Shown here in pieces: positions 42,933 to 51,567 of a stretch of DNA of 64,000 bases. The notes beneath the pieces were generated by a model. The model did no database searches, was not told where the DNA came from, and was given only the letters and a program-made list of their open reading frames with translations. The position numbers and the translations under genes are program-made. Numbering within the stretch: position 1 is the first letter of the stretch; every line of letters begins with the position of its first letter. The stretch comes from Lysobacter arvi (GTDB lineage Bacteria; Pseudomonadota; Gammaproteobacteria; Xanthomonadales; Xanthomonadaceae): contig JARUHG010000005.1 in assembly GCA_031216755.1 (NCBI GenBank), positions 124,001-188,000 of the forward strand, written 5' to 3'.

Positions 42933-44114
42933 GTGAGCCGCCGTTATTTCCTCGATTGGGTCCGCATCGGCGCCTTCGCGCTGCTGGTGCTCTACCACGT
43001 GGGCATGTACTACGTGACCTGGGACTGGCACGTCAAAAGCCCGTTCGCGAGCCACGCACTCGAGCCATTCATGCTGATGACCTCGCCCTGGCGCCTGTCG
43101 CTGCTGTTCTTCATCTCGGGCGTGGCGACGGCCTTCCTGCTCGGCAAGGCGCCGCAGGGGTTCCTGCGCAAGCGGTCGTGGCGGCTGCTGGTGCCGCTGG
43201 TGTTCGGGATGATCGTCATCGTCACGCCGCAGGCGTACTACGAGGTGGTCGAGCGGCTGCCCGGCGGCTACCACGACGGGTATCTCGCGTTCTGGGGCCG
43301 GTACCTGCAGGGCGATCCGAACTTCTGCCGCGACGGCGACTGCCTCGACGTGCCGACCTGGAACCATCTGTGGTTCGTCGTGTACCTGTGGGCCTACACC
43401 GTGGTGCTGTGCCTGCTGCGCTGGATCGCGCCCGACGGCATGGCGCGCATCGCCGATCGCGTCACGGGCGTGCTCGGCCGCGGCATCGGCCTGTTGCTGT
43501 GGCCGGCGCTGTTCCTGATCGCGGCGCGCGTGGCGATGGTGGGCCGCTTCGAATCAACGCATGCGCTGGTGGACGACTGGTACAACCACGCGCAGTACCT
43601 GCCGCAGTTCCTGCTCGGCTACGCGGTGGCGAAGTCGCAGGCGGTGTGGGACCGCTTCGCCGCGCTGCGCTGGCACGCCGCTGCGATCGCGGTGATCGGC
43701 TATGCCGCGATCGCGTGGTACTTCAGCCAGTACGGCGGCGACGCCACGCCACCGGACGCGTTGCGCAACGCCATGCGCGCGGTGTGGGGCGTGTTCCAGT
43801 GGACCGCGATCGTCGCCATCATCGGCTTCGCCGCGCACTGGTCGCCGGGCGACAGCCGTGCGCGGCAGTACCTGACCGAAGCGGTGTTCCCGGTCTACAT
43901 CCTCCACCAGACGATCATCGTGGTGCTCGCGCACAACCTGCAGCCGCTGGCGCTGCGTCCTCCGCTCGAAGGGCCGCTGCTGGTCGTCGCGACCTTCGCG
44001 GTGAGCTTCGCCGGATTCGAGCTGGTCCGCCGTGTCGGGTGGCTGCGTCCGCTGCTCGGCCTGGGTCCGCGCGAACGGCGACCGCAGCCCGCCGCGGTGG
44101 CCGACGCCGCGTGA
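42933..44114 (+). CDS. Acyltransferase-3 family membrane protein
   Basis: 393 residues from a GTG at 42933 with AGGAG upstream. RRYFLDWVRIGAFALLVLYHVGMYY is the family's helix 1 with the catalytic-type His, and FFISGVATAFLLG plus FPVYILHQTIIV are further signatures. About ten membrane helices are seen. Members O-acylate glycans or export polymers (OpgC-like). The target is unknown. It diverges from the LytTR regulator. Confidence 0.87.
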   Translation: MSRRYFLDWVRIGAFALLVLYHVGMYYVTWDWHVKSPFASHALEPFMLMTSPWRLSLLFFISGVATAFLLGKAPQGFLRKRSWRLLVPLVFGMIVIVTPQAYYEVVERLPGGYHDGYLAFWGRYLQGDPNFCRDGDCLDVPTWNHLWFVVYLWAYTVVLCLLRWIAPDGMARIADRVTGVLGRGIGLLLWPALFLIAARVAMVGRFESTHALVDDWYNHAQYLPQFLLGYAVAKSQAVWDRFAALRWHAAAIAVIGYAAIAWYFSQYGGDATPPDALRNAMRAVWGVFQWTAIVAIIGFAAHWSPGDSRARQYLTEAVFPVYILHQTIIVVLAHNLQPLALRPPLEGPLLVVATFAVSFAGFELVRRVGWLRPLLGLGPRERRPQPAAVADAA

Positions 44115-44139
44115 CGGCGCCGCCGTCACGTCGGCGTCG
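44103..44139. terminator. Hairpin overlapping the acyltransferase stop
   Basis: GTGACGGCG (44111-44119) and CGCCGTCAC (44121-44129) form a 9-bp stem around one base, with an outer GACGCC/GGCGTC pair. The TGA of the acyltransferase gene lies in the left arm. No T-tract follows. Confidence 0.45.
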
Positions 44140-44217
44140 CTAGGATCGGCCGCGCCATGGAGGGCGCACGGCGCGCGCTCCGCCACGGCATCGCGGTTCG
44201 ACGCGGCGGAGGCGCGC

Positions 44218-45081
44218 ATGGAGCGACGCATCGACATCGACGGCACCGGCATCGCGGTGCGCCTGGCCGGTGAAGCGAGCCGGCCGGCGATCCTGCTCCT
44301 GCACGGTTTCCCGAGTTCGTCGGCTTCGTTCCGCGACGTCATGCAACCGCTTGCGCACGCGTGTTTCGTGATCGCGCCGGACCTGCCCGGCTTCGGCGAT
44401 TCGGCGCCGATCGCGACGCCGTCGTTTTCGCGTTTCGCCGATGTCGTCGAGCGTCTGCTCGCCGCGCTCGGCGTGGATTCGTTCCACCTGTACCTGCACG
44501 ATTTCGGCGCGGCCGTCGGGCTTCACCTCGCCACGCGCGCGCCCGATCGCATCCGCAGCCTCGTCGTGCAGAACGCGAACGCGCATGCCAGCGGCATGGG
44601 CACGGGTTGGGAGGCGACCCGTGCGTATTGGGACGACCCGACGCCGCAGCAGGAAGCGGAGGCGACGGCGCACCTCACGCTGGAAGGCACGCGTCATCAG
44701 TACGTGGGCGGCGTACCGGCGGACATCGCGGCGCGGATCGACCCCGCACGCTGGGAGGAAGACTGGCGCGTGATGTCGTTGCCGGGCCGCATCGCGATGC
44801 AGCGCGCGCTCGTGTACGACTACCGCCACCATGTCGCGCGTTTCGACGAAATCGCCGGGTACCTGCATCAACACCAGCCACCGGCGCTGATGCTGTGGGG
44901 CCGCCACGATGCGTTCTTCGATCTCGACGAAACGCTGTCGTGGATGCAGGCGCTCCCGCGCATGGAAGCGCACGTGCTCGACGGTCCGCACTTCCTGCTG
45001 GAAACGCACGCGGCGCAGTGCGCGGCGCTGATGGTGGCGTTCCTGCAACGCGTCGAGGCGCGACTCACGCCAGGCGCGTGA
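44218..45081 (+). CDS. Alpha/beta hydrolase with Asp nucleophile (epoxide hydrolase/dehalogenase type)
   Basis: 287 residues; ATG 44218 has GGAGG. HGFPSSSASFR is the oxyanion motif. The nucleophile position reads LHDFGAAVG, an Asp as in epoxide hydrolases and haloalkane dehalogenases rather than the esterase Ser. The acid is in GRHDAFF and the His in DGPHFLLE. Its end overlaps the convergent DUF1579-like gene by 17 nt. No dehalogenase-specific halide Trp was verified. Confidence 0.85.
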   Translation: MERRIDIDGTGIAVRLAGEASRPAILLLHGFPSSSASFRDVMQPLAHACFVIAPDLPGFGDSAPIATPSFSRFADVVERLLAALGVDSFHLYLHDFGAAVGLHLATRAPDRIRSLVVQNANAHASGMGTGWEATRAYWDDPTPQQEAEATAHLTLEGTRHQYVGGVPADIAARIDPARWEEDWRVMSLPGRIAMQRALVYDYRHHVARFDEIAGYLHQHQPPALMLWGRHDAFFDLDETLSWMQALPRMEAHVLDGPHFLLETHAAQCAALMVAFLQRVEARLTPGA

Positions 45082-46183
45082 AGTCGCTGACCCAGTTCGT
45101 CTCCCACGTCCTGCCGCCATCGCCGGAGCTCGCCTGCTCCCAGCGCGCGGACCGCGGCGTGATGCGCGACCACTGCACGCGCGTCTTCACCGGACGCCCG
45201 GCCACCGCATCGTCGCCGACGAAGGTGCCGATGCCGTCGGCGAAGCCGCCGCGCACCGGTGCGGCGATATCGGATGGCGCGCGGCTGTCGAGCCACCAGC
45301 TCGACCATTGCCCGCTTGCCGGATCGAAGGCACGCAGTCCGATGCCGCGCACCGTGCCGCCCGGAAACGCCATGACGTTGTCGCCGACGTTGCCGTGGCC
45401 GCCCAGCACGGGCCAGTTCGCCAGCGTGCCGCCGAAGGTGTCCCATTGGTCGCTGCCGACCAGGCGCTGGCGCAGGCGCCGATGCGCGACCTTCCAGCGT
45501 CCGGCCAGGAAGTCGAAATCCTTCGGTGCGTCGGCACGCTTCGGCAGCGGACGCGGTTGCGGCGAGGTGCGCGTGAAGTAGTTGCGCCAGTTGACCTCCC
45601 AGCTCGCGCCGTCGTCGGGCGAGAACGCCTGCTCCCACCACGGCCGCGCGCCGTGCACGTCCTGCCAGCGGAAGCGCATGAGGATGGGACGCCCCTTGTA
45701 CGTATCGCGCCCGATGAACTCGGCCCGGTCGCCATCGAAGCGGCCGCGCACGGGCGGATCGATCCGCGTGGGGTTGCGGCCGTCGAGCCACCAGATCGCC
45801 CACGTGCCGGCCGCGGGATCGAAGGCGCGGACGCTGAGCCCGCGATAGCTGCCGGACGGAATGTCGACGATGTTGTCGTCGACGTTGCCCAGTCCGCCCA
45901 TCATTGGCCAGAAGGCGCTCCGGCCGGGAAACTCCTCCCATTCGTCGCTGCCGGCGAGGCGATCCTTCAGGCGCCGGTGCCACACGTCCCAGCTGCCGAC
46001 CAGCCACTCCCAGTCCTGCGCGTGCGCGGCCGGCGCCCGGGCCGTCGCGAAGCCGAAGGCCGGCCGAGCCAGCGGGAGCGCCGCGGTGCCGGCGAGCGCC
46101 GCGAGGAACCGGCGTCGCGACGCAAGCGGATCGAGGCCGGGACCGGCGGCAATCGCATCGTGCGCGAAGGGACGTGCTGGCAT
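45065..46183 (-). CDS. Tat-exported tandem DUF1579-like protein
   Basis: 372 residues from the ATG at 46183 (AGGAG upstream). SRRRFLAALAG is a twin-arginine signal. The mature protein is two ~155-residue copies of one domain, with aligned features: WEWLVGSWDVWHRRL / FDFLAGRWKVAHRRL, GSDEWEEF / GSDQWDTF and ASWEVNWRNYFTR / RTWETNWVSDFTR. The domain is calycin-like and may bind a small hydrophobic ligand. It is divergent from a LysR-type gene that probably controls it. Confidence 0.75.
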   Translation of the reverse strand: MPARPFAHDAIAAGPGLDPLASRRRFLAALAGTAALPLARPAFGFATARAPAAHAQDWEWLVGSWDVWHRRLKDRLAGSDEWEEFPGRSAFWPMMGGLGNVDDNIVDIPSGSYRGLSVRAFDPAAGTWAIWWLDGRNPTRIDPPVRGRFDGDRAEFIGRDTYKGRPILMRFRWQDVHGARPWWEQAFSPDDGASWEVNWRNYFTRTSPQPRPLPKRADAPKDFDFLAGRWKVAHRRLRQRLVGSDQWDTFGGTLANWPVLGGHGNVGDNVMAFPGGTVRGIGLRAFDPASGQWSSWWLDSRAPSDIAAPVRGGFADGIGTFVGDDAVAGRPVKTRVQWSRITPRSARWEQASSGDGGRTWETNWVSDFTRLA

Positions 46184-46279
46184 CGGGACGCTCCTGGTCG
46201 GGAAACCGTGGTGCCGATGATGGGCGCCACACCGCTGCGTTGACCACTCGAAATGCGGCCCGCACACTCAGCCACACTT

Positions 46280-47218
46280 ATGGTCAGCGACCGCCGATTC
46301 CCTTCGCTTCCGGCCATCCGGGCGTTCGAGGCCGCGGCCCGGCTGGGCAGTTTCGCGAAGGCCGCGCAGGAACTGGACACCACGGCGGCGTCGGTGAGCT
46401 ATCACGTGCGCCGGCTCGAGGAGCAGATCGGCGTCGCGCTGTTCCTGCGCCAGCCCAACCACGTGCTGCTGACCCGCGCGGGCGAGATCGTCGCGCGCGA
46501 AGCCATCGACGCCTTCGCTGCCCTGCGCGCGAGCTTCGTTCGTGCGGCGGAAGCCGACGAAACGCATCTGTCCCTGACCACGCTGCCCTCGCTGGGCACC
46601 AGCTGGCTGACGCCGAAGCTCGGACGGTTCCGCGCACGCCATCCGGACATCGCGTTCGAACTGGACCTGTCGGCCGTGGCCGAGGAACTGGGCGGCCGTT
46701 ACGACGCGGCGATCCGCAATGGCCATGGGCGATGGCCGGGACTGCGCACCGTCGAACTGCTGCCGAGCCTGTTCATGCCGCTGTGCGCGCCGTTCCTGCG
46801 CGGCGCGGTAGCGGACCTCGCGCGCGATCCACGCCATCCGCTCCCGGTGCCCCTGCTCGGCCGGCCGGACTGGTGGTCGCGGTGGTATCGCGCGCTCGGG
46901 TTCGAGACGGGGATCCCGCCTGGCCGCTTCGGCACGCAGCTGTCGGCCGAGTACCTGGACATCGCCGCGGCGGTGGCCGGGCAAGGCGTCGCGATCGGTT
47001 CGCCCCTCCTTTTCCGCAACGAACTCGACGCCGGACGGCTGGTGCCGGCTCACGATCTGGTCGTCGGCGACGCCCGCGCGTTCTGGTTCACCTGCCCCGC
47101 CTCACGCCACGACAGTCGCAAGATCGCCCGCTTCCGCGAGTGGTTGTGCGACGAGGCGGCGCGCGACCGCGACGCGGCGCGTGCCCTGATTCGCCGCGCC
47201 GTCGTGGTGGAGCCCTGA
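46280..47218 (+). CDS. LysR-family regulator (GcvA-like)
   Basis: 312 residues from the ATG at 46280; the in-frame ATG at 46253 would add nine residues. RRFPSLPAIRAFEAAARLGSF leads the winged helix-turn-helix (AQELDTTAASVSYHVRRLEEQIG), and a periplasmic-binding-type effector domain follows (LSLTTLPSLGTSWL). No Shine-Dalgarno is obvious. It diverges from the Tat-secreted tandem protein gene. Confidence 0.92.
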   Translation: MVSDRRFPSLPAIRAFEAAARLGSFAKAAQELDTTAASVSYHVRRLEEQIGVALFLRQPNHVLLTRAGEIVAREAIDAFAALRASFVRAAEADETHLSLTTLPSLGTSWLTPKLGRFRARHPDIAFELDLSAVAEELGGRYDAAIRNGHGRWPGLRTVELLPSLFMPLCAPFLRGAVADLARDPRHPLPVPLLGRPDWWSRWYRALGFETGIPPGRFGTQLSAEYLDIAAAVAGQGVAIGSPLLFRNELDAGRLVPAHDLVVGDARAFWFTCPASRHDSRKIARFREWLCDEAARDRDAARALIRRAVVVEP

Positions 47219-47287
47219 GAGGATTCCGGCGCCCAAGCGGGCCGGAGTGTTAGCTTATTGAGCTTGTCCCACACATGAAGACCAGGC

Positions 47288-47719
47288 ATGCCGAATCTCG
47301 GAACCGTGCTCAAGGCTGAAATCTCCCGACTCGCACGCAAGGAAGTTCGTGCGGAAGTTGAGACGCTACGGAAGGCCAGCGGCACCTATCGCCGGGAAAT
47401 CGCCGAACTCAAGCGGCAGGTCGCGCAACTGCAGCGCCTGGTGAAGCAGGCGTCGAAGACGCGGCCGGCACCGGCGACCGCGTCGGAGGAGAACGACACC
47501 GCGCGTCATCGCTTCAGCGCCAAGGGCCTGCAATCGCTGCGCACGAAGCTGGGGCTTTCGGCGGCGGACTTCGGAAAGCTCGCCGGCGTGAGCGGACAGT
47601 CGATCTATCACTGGGAACAGGGCAAGTCCGTGCCGCGCAAGTCGCAACTTCCCAAGCTCGCCGGCCTGCGCGGACTCGGCAAGAAGGAAGCCCGGGCGCG
47701 GCTGGATTCGCTTTCCTGA
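47288..47719 (+). CDS. XRE-family helix-turn-helix protein with coiled-coil N-terminus
   Basis: 143 residues. Residues ~5-60 are a charged heptad-like helix (RKEVRAEVETLRKA, REIAELKRQVAQLQRLV), and residues ~75-120 are an HTH (LQSLRTKLGLSAADFGKLAGVSGQSIYHWEQGKSVPRKSQL). The sequence suggests a dimer with DNA-binding ends. No partner gene is adjacent, so it is not a clear antitoxin. Confidence 0.82.
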   Translation: MPNLGTVLKAEISRLARKEVRAEVETLRKASGTYRREIAELKRQVAQLQRLVKQASKTRPAPATASEENDTARHRFSAKGLQSLRTKLGLSAADFGKLAGVSGQSIYHWEQGKSVPRKSQLPKLAGLRGLGKKEARARLDSLS

Positions 47720-47722
47720 GCC

Positions 47723-47760
47723 AGCGTGCGGCGCGGCCGGTTACACGGTCGCGCCGCGCT
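47723..47760. terminator. Hairpin between convergent XRE and PhzF genes
   Basis: GCGGCGCG (47729-47736) pairs with CGCGCCGC (47750-47757); AGCG/CGCT extends it after a bulge. It lies a few bases after the XRE stop and 22 nt before the PhzF stop. Confidence 0.6.
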
Positions 47761-47781
47761 TTCGCGGTAACGATCGACGCG

Positions 47782-48615
47782 TCAGCCGTCGATCGCGACG
47801 GCCGCACCGCTGACGCGGACGCCGTCGCGCAGGTTCTCCGGCACTTCGACTTCGAGCCGACTCGGGCGCCCGAGTTCGACCCCCTGGTGGACGACGAAGG
47901 CACGCTGCGCCGGCAGCGCGTTGCGCGAGGCGAGATAGGCGCCCAGTGCCGCCGCCGCGGCGCCGGTCGCCGCGTCCTCCACCACGCCGCCGGGCGGAAA
48001 CGGATTGCGCGCGTGGAAGGTCGTGTCGTTCTCGCGATGCACGAGATTCACCGTGGTCCATCCGCGCGCATCCATCAGCGCAGCGAGCGCGTCGTAGTCG
48101 TAGTCCAGCCGCGCAAGGCGCTCGCGCGTGGCGGCGGCGATCACCGGATGCCATGCCCCCGCGTAAGCCAGTGCCGGCGGCAATGCAGGGTCCAGTTCGT
48201 CGCGCCGCCAGTCCAGTGCCGCCAGCAGCGCGCGCATGTCGTCGTCATCGAGCGCCGCCACGCGCGGTTCGACGCTGACCAGCGTCGCGCGCTGCGCCGC
48301 ATCGACGTCGACGCGCACGACGCCGGCGCGCGTGTGCAACGTACGTTCGCCCGCACCATGCCGCCGGGCGTGCGCCACCACGGCGGCGACCGTCGCGTGT
48401 CCGCAAAACGTGACTTCCGCACGCGGACTGAAATAGCGCACATCTAACGCACCGTCCGCGCGCGGCGAGAAGAACGCGGTTTCCGAATAGCCGAGGTCCG
48501 CGGCGATCTGCTGCATCCGCGCGTCGTCGAGCCCCCGTGCGTCGAGCACGACGCCCGCCGGATTGCCGCCCGCGGGATCGGTGGTGAAGGCGCTGTAGCG
48601 CAGGATCTCGGTCAT
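47782..48615 (-). CDS. PhzF-family isomerase-like protein
   Basis: 277 residues. YSAFTTDPAGGNPAGVVLDA is the family start, and the catalytic Glu is in GYSETAFF; FCGHATVAA and EDAATGAAAAALGAYL complete the diaminopimelate-epimerase-like fold. PhzF itself isomerises a phenazine precursor, but most homologues outside phenazine clusters have no known substrate. No phz genes are nearby. Confidence 0.9.
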   Translation of the reverse strand: MTEILRYSAFTTDPAGGNPAGVVLDARGLDDARMQQIAADLGYSETAFFSPRADGALDVRYFSPRAEVTFCGHATVAAVVAHARRHGAGERTLHTRAGVVRVDVDAAQRATLVSVEPRVAALDDDDMRALLAALDWRRDELDPALPPALAYAGAWHPVIAAATRERLARLDYDYDALAALMDARGWTTVNLVHRENDTTFHARNPFPPGGVVEDAATGAAAAALGAYLASRNALPAQRAFVVHQGVELGRPSRLEVEVPENLRDGVRVSGAAVAIDG

Positions 48616-48716
48616 GGCGCGCGGCGTGGTTCGATCAGGGGTGCCTAGTTGGCACCGTGCGCGCCCGCGAAACAACTCGCGCGGAAGGACGCTGCGTCCT
48701 GCCGCGCCATGCGGCC

Positions 48717-49484
48717 TTACCGGCCGGACGACCGCTTGCGGCCTTCGCCGTCGCGCTGCGCCGTCCCGCGGCTTTGCACGAACTCGGGGAACACCTCCGC
48801 GAGCGTGGCCGTGTCCGGGAGGACGTAGAACACCCCGCCCCGCTCGAAGGTCGGACGGACGACGCCTTCGTAAAACTCGGGCTGCACGTTGATGCAACCG
48901 TGCGTGACGCGGTTATCGTCCGGCGAAGGCGACGCGAGGCGTTCGGCGCGTTTTTCGGCCGGAACACCGGTCGCCGTGGGGTGCATGGAGACCGCGGAAT
49001 CGTAGTCGACCCAGAGCACGCGCCCCGCGTCGGTCGACGGGCCGAAACCGCCCACGAAGCGACCGGCTGGGGTCGTGCGATCGCGACCCGGTATCTCGCG
49101 CAGTGCGAGCCCGGCAATGCCGGGCGCCGTATGGTCGCCCACGGCCGAGCCGAAGAGCCCGGGTGCGGCGCCGCGAAGGCGGCCGTCGCCACCGAACACC
49201 AGGATCTGCGCAGCGGCCTTGTCCATGATCGCGAACGGATAGCCCTGGTTGTCCTTGGTTGCGACCACCCAGCCCGCAAGCTCGATGACCGTATCGGACA
49301 CTTCCTGACCGGGTGGCAGTTGATCGACGACGGCCGCGGGTGGCGTGGAAGGCTCTTCGGCAGCGGCCACGCCGAAACTGGCGAACGCCAGCGCCAGCGC
49401 CAGCGCGCCATGGGCGACGCGGATCGCAGGGTATGGACGGGTAATGATGGGACGTTTCCTTGGAACGAAGACTGTAAAGCGCAA
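48717..49484 (-). CDS. L,D-transpeptidase-like (YkuD) protein
   Basis: 255 residues with a TTG start at 49484, the only candidate before the signal peptide; an upstream ribosome site is not visible, so the start is uncertain. A hydrophobic signal (ALALALAFASFGVAAAE) precedes a domain with THGCINVQPEFYE, the YkuD Cys motif (HGC-x-N), and HPTATGVPAEKR. Usual YkuD has HGxxxx-SHGCxR; here the Arg after Cys-Ile is Asn, so catalysis may differ. Confidence 0.75.
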   Translation of the reverse strand: MRFTVFVPRKRPIITRPYPAIRVAHGALALALAFASFGVAAAEEPSTPPAAVVDQLPPGQEVSDTVIELAGWVVATKDNQGYPFAIMDKAAAQILVFGGDGRLRGAAPGLFGSAVGDHTAPGIAGLALREIPGRDRTTPAGRFVGGFGPSTDAGRVLWVDYDSAVSMHPTATGVPAEKRAERLASPSPDDNRVTHGCINVQPEFYEGVVRPTFERGGVFYVLPDTATLAEVFPEFVQSRGTAQRDGEGRKRSSGR

Positions 49485-49519
49485 AGAGACCGGTGGTCAG
49501 CGAAGGCCACCGGGTCCCG

Positions 49520-49538
49520 GGGTGGCGGTTCGCCACCC
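49520..49538 (-). terminator. Hairpin after the alanine-zipper lipoprotein gene
   Basis: GGGTGGCG (49520-49527) and CGCCACCC (49531-49538) enclose GTT. It lies 16 nt after the lipoprotein stop. No T-run follows on the minus strand. Confidence 0.55.
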
Positions 49539-49554
49539 GATTACGCGAAACCGA

Positions 49555-49824
49555 TCAGCCGCGCGGCTTGCGTGCCGGCGCTGCTTCGAGCTGCTGGACG
49601 CGCCCTTCGAGCTGATCCAACCGCTGGTTGGCCTGCTGTGCGGACTGATTGGCCGACTCGGCGCTCTGTGCCGCGCTCTGCACCCTCGTATCGAGCTGAT
49701 CGAGGCGCGAGTTGATCGTCGCGAACTCATCGTCGTAGGTGGCGCAGCCAGCCAGGCCCAAGGTGGCGACGAGCGCTACGCCGAGCGTACGCGCGATCGT
49801 CAGAGGTTGCTTGGTCAGAAACAT
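49555..49824 (-). CDS. Lpp/OprI-like alanine-zipper lipoprotein
   Basis: 89 residues; the ATG at 49824 has GGAGG at ideal spacing. A lipoprotein signal (LVATLGLAGC) is followed by a heptad-patterned helix (INSRLDQLDTRVQSAAQSAESANQSAQQAN) and a short basic end (RKPRG). This is the layout of Lpp/OprI proteins that link outer membrane and peptidoglycan, though the terminal Lys of Lpp is replaced by KPRG. Confidence 0.88.
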   Translation of the reverse strand: MFLTKQPLTIARTLGVALVATLGLAGCATYDDEFATINSRLDQLDTRVQSAAQSAESANQSAQQANQRLDQLEGRVQQLEAAPARKPRG

Positions 49825-50077
49825 TTCCAATCCTCCTTCGTCTGGGAAATCGAAGTATTGCGGACTCAAGCTGAAGCGATGCCCGGCTTCAGCTTGCTTC
49901 GGAATACGTAGATGCTTTGTGAAGGGGGCAATTCGTGGTAGAAGCGCCGTTGTCCGTCCGGCGCATCGAGTCCGGCCGATGCACGCGGCGCATCCGCCGG
50001 TGCTCGGCGGTTGCGATACGAGTGGGATGCACGCGCACGATCGCATTCCCTTACCGCCCTTGTTTGCCGGTCGTCGC

Positions 50078-50524
50078 CTATTTCCCCTTCGCGGGCGTGC
50101 CCACGGAAAACGGAGCGAAATCGGCAGCACGCAAGGGCGTGTGTTCGCAGGTGTCGCCCTCTCGCTTGAAGAAGACAGGAAAACGGGAGGGCGCATCCGG
50201 CGGCGCGGTGAGCCTGATGCATCCGCGACGAAGAACCCGTTGCAGGCGCCATGGGGGTTCGCCGGAATCGGGATGGAACCTGTAGCCGGTTTCCGTCGCT
50301 TCCCAGGTTCCGTAGGAACGCTCTTCCGGACAGATGTCGCACCACCTCGCGTTCACATAGCGCCCGGAGTCGAGCAGGCGGACGGTATACCCGGCCAGGA
50401 AGCCTGAACTCCACGACACCCCGGGCTGGCGCATCGGATCCCTGGGCAGAGTCAGCAGCATGAGGGTGATCGCCACCAGCACGAGCACGGTGAAGATCGA
50501 GAACCAGCCAACGACACGGATCAT
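50078..50524 (-). CDS. Hypothetical membrane-anchored protein
   Basis: 148 residues from the ATG at 50524 with GAGG upstream. One helix (VVGWFSIFTVLVLVAITLMLLT) is followed by a soluble domain with three Cys (WCDICPEER, RRGCIRL, EGDTCEH). I do not recognise it. It lies in the accessory patch; the 252-nt gap to the lipoprotein gene holds no clear feature. Confidence 0.6.
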   Translation of the reverse strand: MIRVVGWFSIFTVLVLVAITLMLLTLPRDPMRQPGVSWSSGFLAGYTVRLLDSGRYVNARWCDICPEERSYGTWEATETGYRFHPDSGEPPWRLQRVLRRGCIRLTAPPDAPSRFPVFFKREGDTCEHTPLRAADFAPFSVGTPAKGK

Positions 50525-50660
50525 GCGGACCTCGGTCCCGCGGAAGGCATTACCTTCAACGAAGGCGGGCGAGGCATGGGGTTGCATAAGCCGACGATCC
50601 AGTCGTCGAAAGAACCGTCCTCTTCGCGGCAGCAAGGAAACGGGTCCGCCCAGGGCCGGA

Positions 50661-50775
50661 TCAGAAACTGGCGCGAAGCCCGACGCGGTAGCGACGCATT
50701 TCCTCGGACTCGTCCCATTCGGCCACCACGCCCCAGGTATCGGTAAACCGGTATTGCGCGCCCAGATGAAACACT
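50661..50775 (-). pseudogene. C-terminal remnant of an outer-membrane beta-barrel protein
   Basis: The minus-strand frame ending at 50661 reads HLGAQYRFTDTWGVVAEWDE then a strand ending VGLRASF. Two amphipathic beta strands and a terminal Phe are the normal end of an OmpA-like eight-stranded barrel. The open frame continues only to ~50867 with unrelated sequence and no signal peptide, so the rest of the gene appears lost. Confidence 0.55.
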
Positions 50776-50872
50776 CCCGGAGCTCGCTGCTGTTGAGAGA
50801 TCCGACTTTCATGGCTCGCCTGTCGGAAAGAAGAGGCCTGGCTTTTCGCAGCGATCACTCGATTCACGGTCG

Positions 50873-50957
50873 TGATCGCTTTGGTTCGAAAGCGGACGTT
50901 GATATTGCTGACGACGGGCCGGCTCGAAACTCCGCGCTAACTGCCAGAAGGCGATCC
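50873..50957. repeat. Degenerate palindrome pair (types A and B)
   Basis: A type-A-like element (GCTTTGGTTCGAAAGCGGAC, near 50878-50897) and a type-B-like element (CCGCTAACTGCCAGAAGGCG, near 50934-50953) lie just after the GFA stop on the minus strand. Both have decayed arms compared with the pairs at 52892-52978. Confidence 0.55.
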
Positions 50958-51389
50958 TTAAGACGCATCGTCCGGAGGCGGCATTCGCTCATACTCCACC
51001 AGCGGAATCGCCAGAGCTGCCCACGGAGGGCGTTGACTCACGAATAGCGCTGCGTTCGGTACGAAGGCGGCGCAGTCGTCAAGGGTTCCCGCGTAAATCG
51101 TGACCAGGTCCGGGGCCGACTCCGGCGTACCGAACAGGAGGCTTCCGCACTCGATGCATATGTTGCGTACGGCCGAATGCCCGCTGCCGCCCTTCGTATA
51201 AACCTGCTTGATCGGACCGATCCCGGAGAACGATGCGCGCGGCACCCCAAGCACGGGAACTCCACCGCCACCAGAGGCGCGTTGACAGTCACGGCAGTGG
51301 CACACGATGGAAAACAGCTCGGGTCCCGGCGATTCGTAGCGGGCCGCACCGCAGAGACAGCGGCCTGTGATCACTTTGCTACCTCCCAT
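50958..51389 (-). CDS. GFA/CENP-V family zinc protein
   Basis: 143 residues. Cys ligands occur as RCLCGA, IVCHCRDCQ and NICIECGS, the three sets that bind two zincs in the glutathione-dependent formaldehyde-activating fold. Such proteins are common cargo in gene cassettes. The true substrate is not known for most members. Its 3' end abuts the B-type palindrome. Confidence 0.9.
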   Translation of the reverse strand: MGGSKVITGRCLCGAARYESPGPELFSIVCHCRDCQRASGGGGVPVLGVPRASFSGIGPIKQVYTKGGSGHSAVRNICIECGSLLFGTPESAPDLVTIYAGTLDDCAAFVPNAALFVSQRPPWAALAIPLVEYERMPPPDDAS

Positions 51390-51540
51390 GGTCTGGCGCC
51401 TTGAGGTACGAGACGCTGCGCCTGCCGGACGATACGCGCCGCGTATGCCACAGACTAGCGTTCACCGAGCCGAGGGCCGACCTGTCGCGAGGGTCGAGAG
51501 CGTACGCCCGCACCGCTGGCGGCGTGCGGACCTTACTGAC

Positions 51541-51567
51541 GTCTGCTATCGGCCAGGAGCGGTCATT
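51541..51567. repeat. Type B palindrome
   Basis: GTCTGCTATCGGCCAGGAGC then GGTCATT; arms are imperfect. It contains the stop codon and final codons (TAPGR) of the neighbouring minus-strand frame. A weak type-A relative is seen near 51481-51504. Confidence 0.6.

Noticed and set aside
44141-44159. A leaderless start at TAGGAT...ATG before the hydrolase
   Set aside because: The ATG at 44157 is out of frame with the hydrolase, whose real start at 44218 has GGAGG.
47288-47719. A toxin-antitoxin pair around the XRE gene
   Set aside because: No small toxin gene adjoins; neighbours are a LysR regulator and PhzF.
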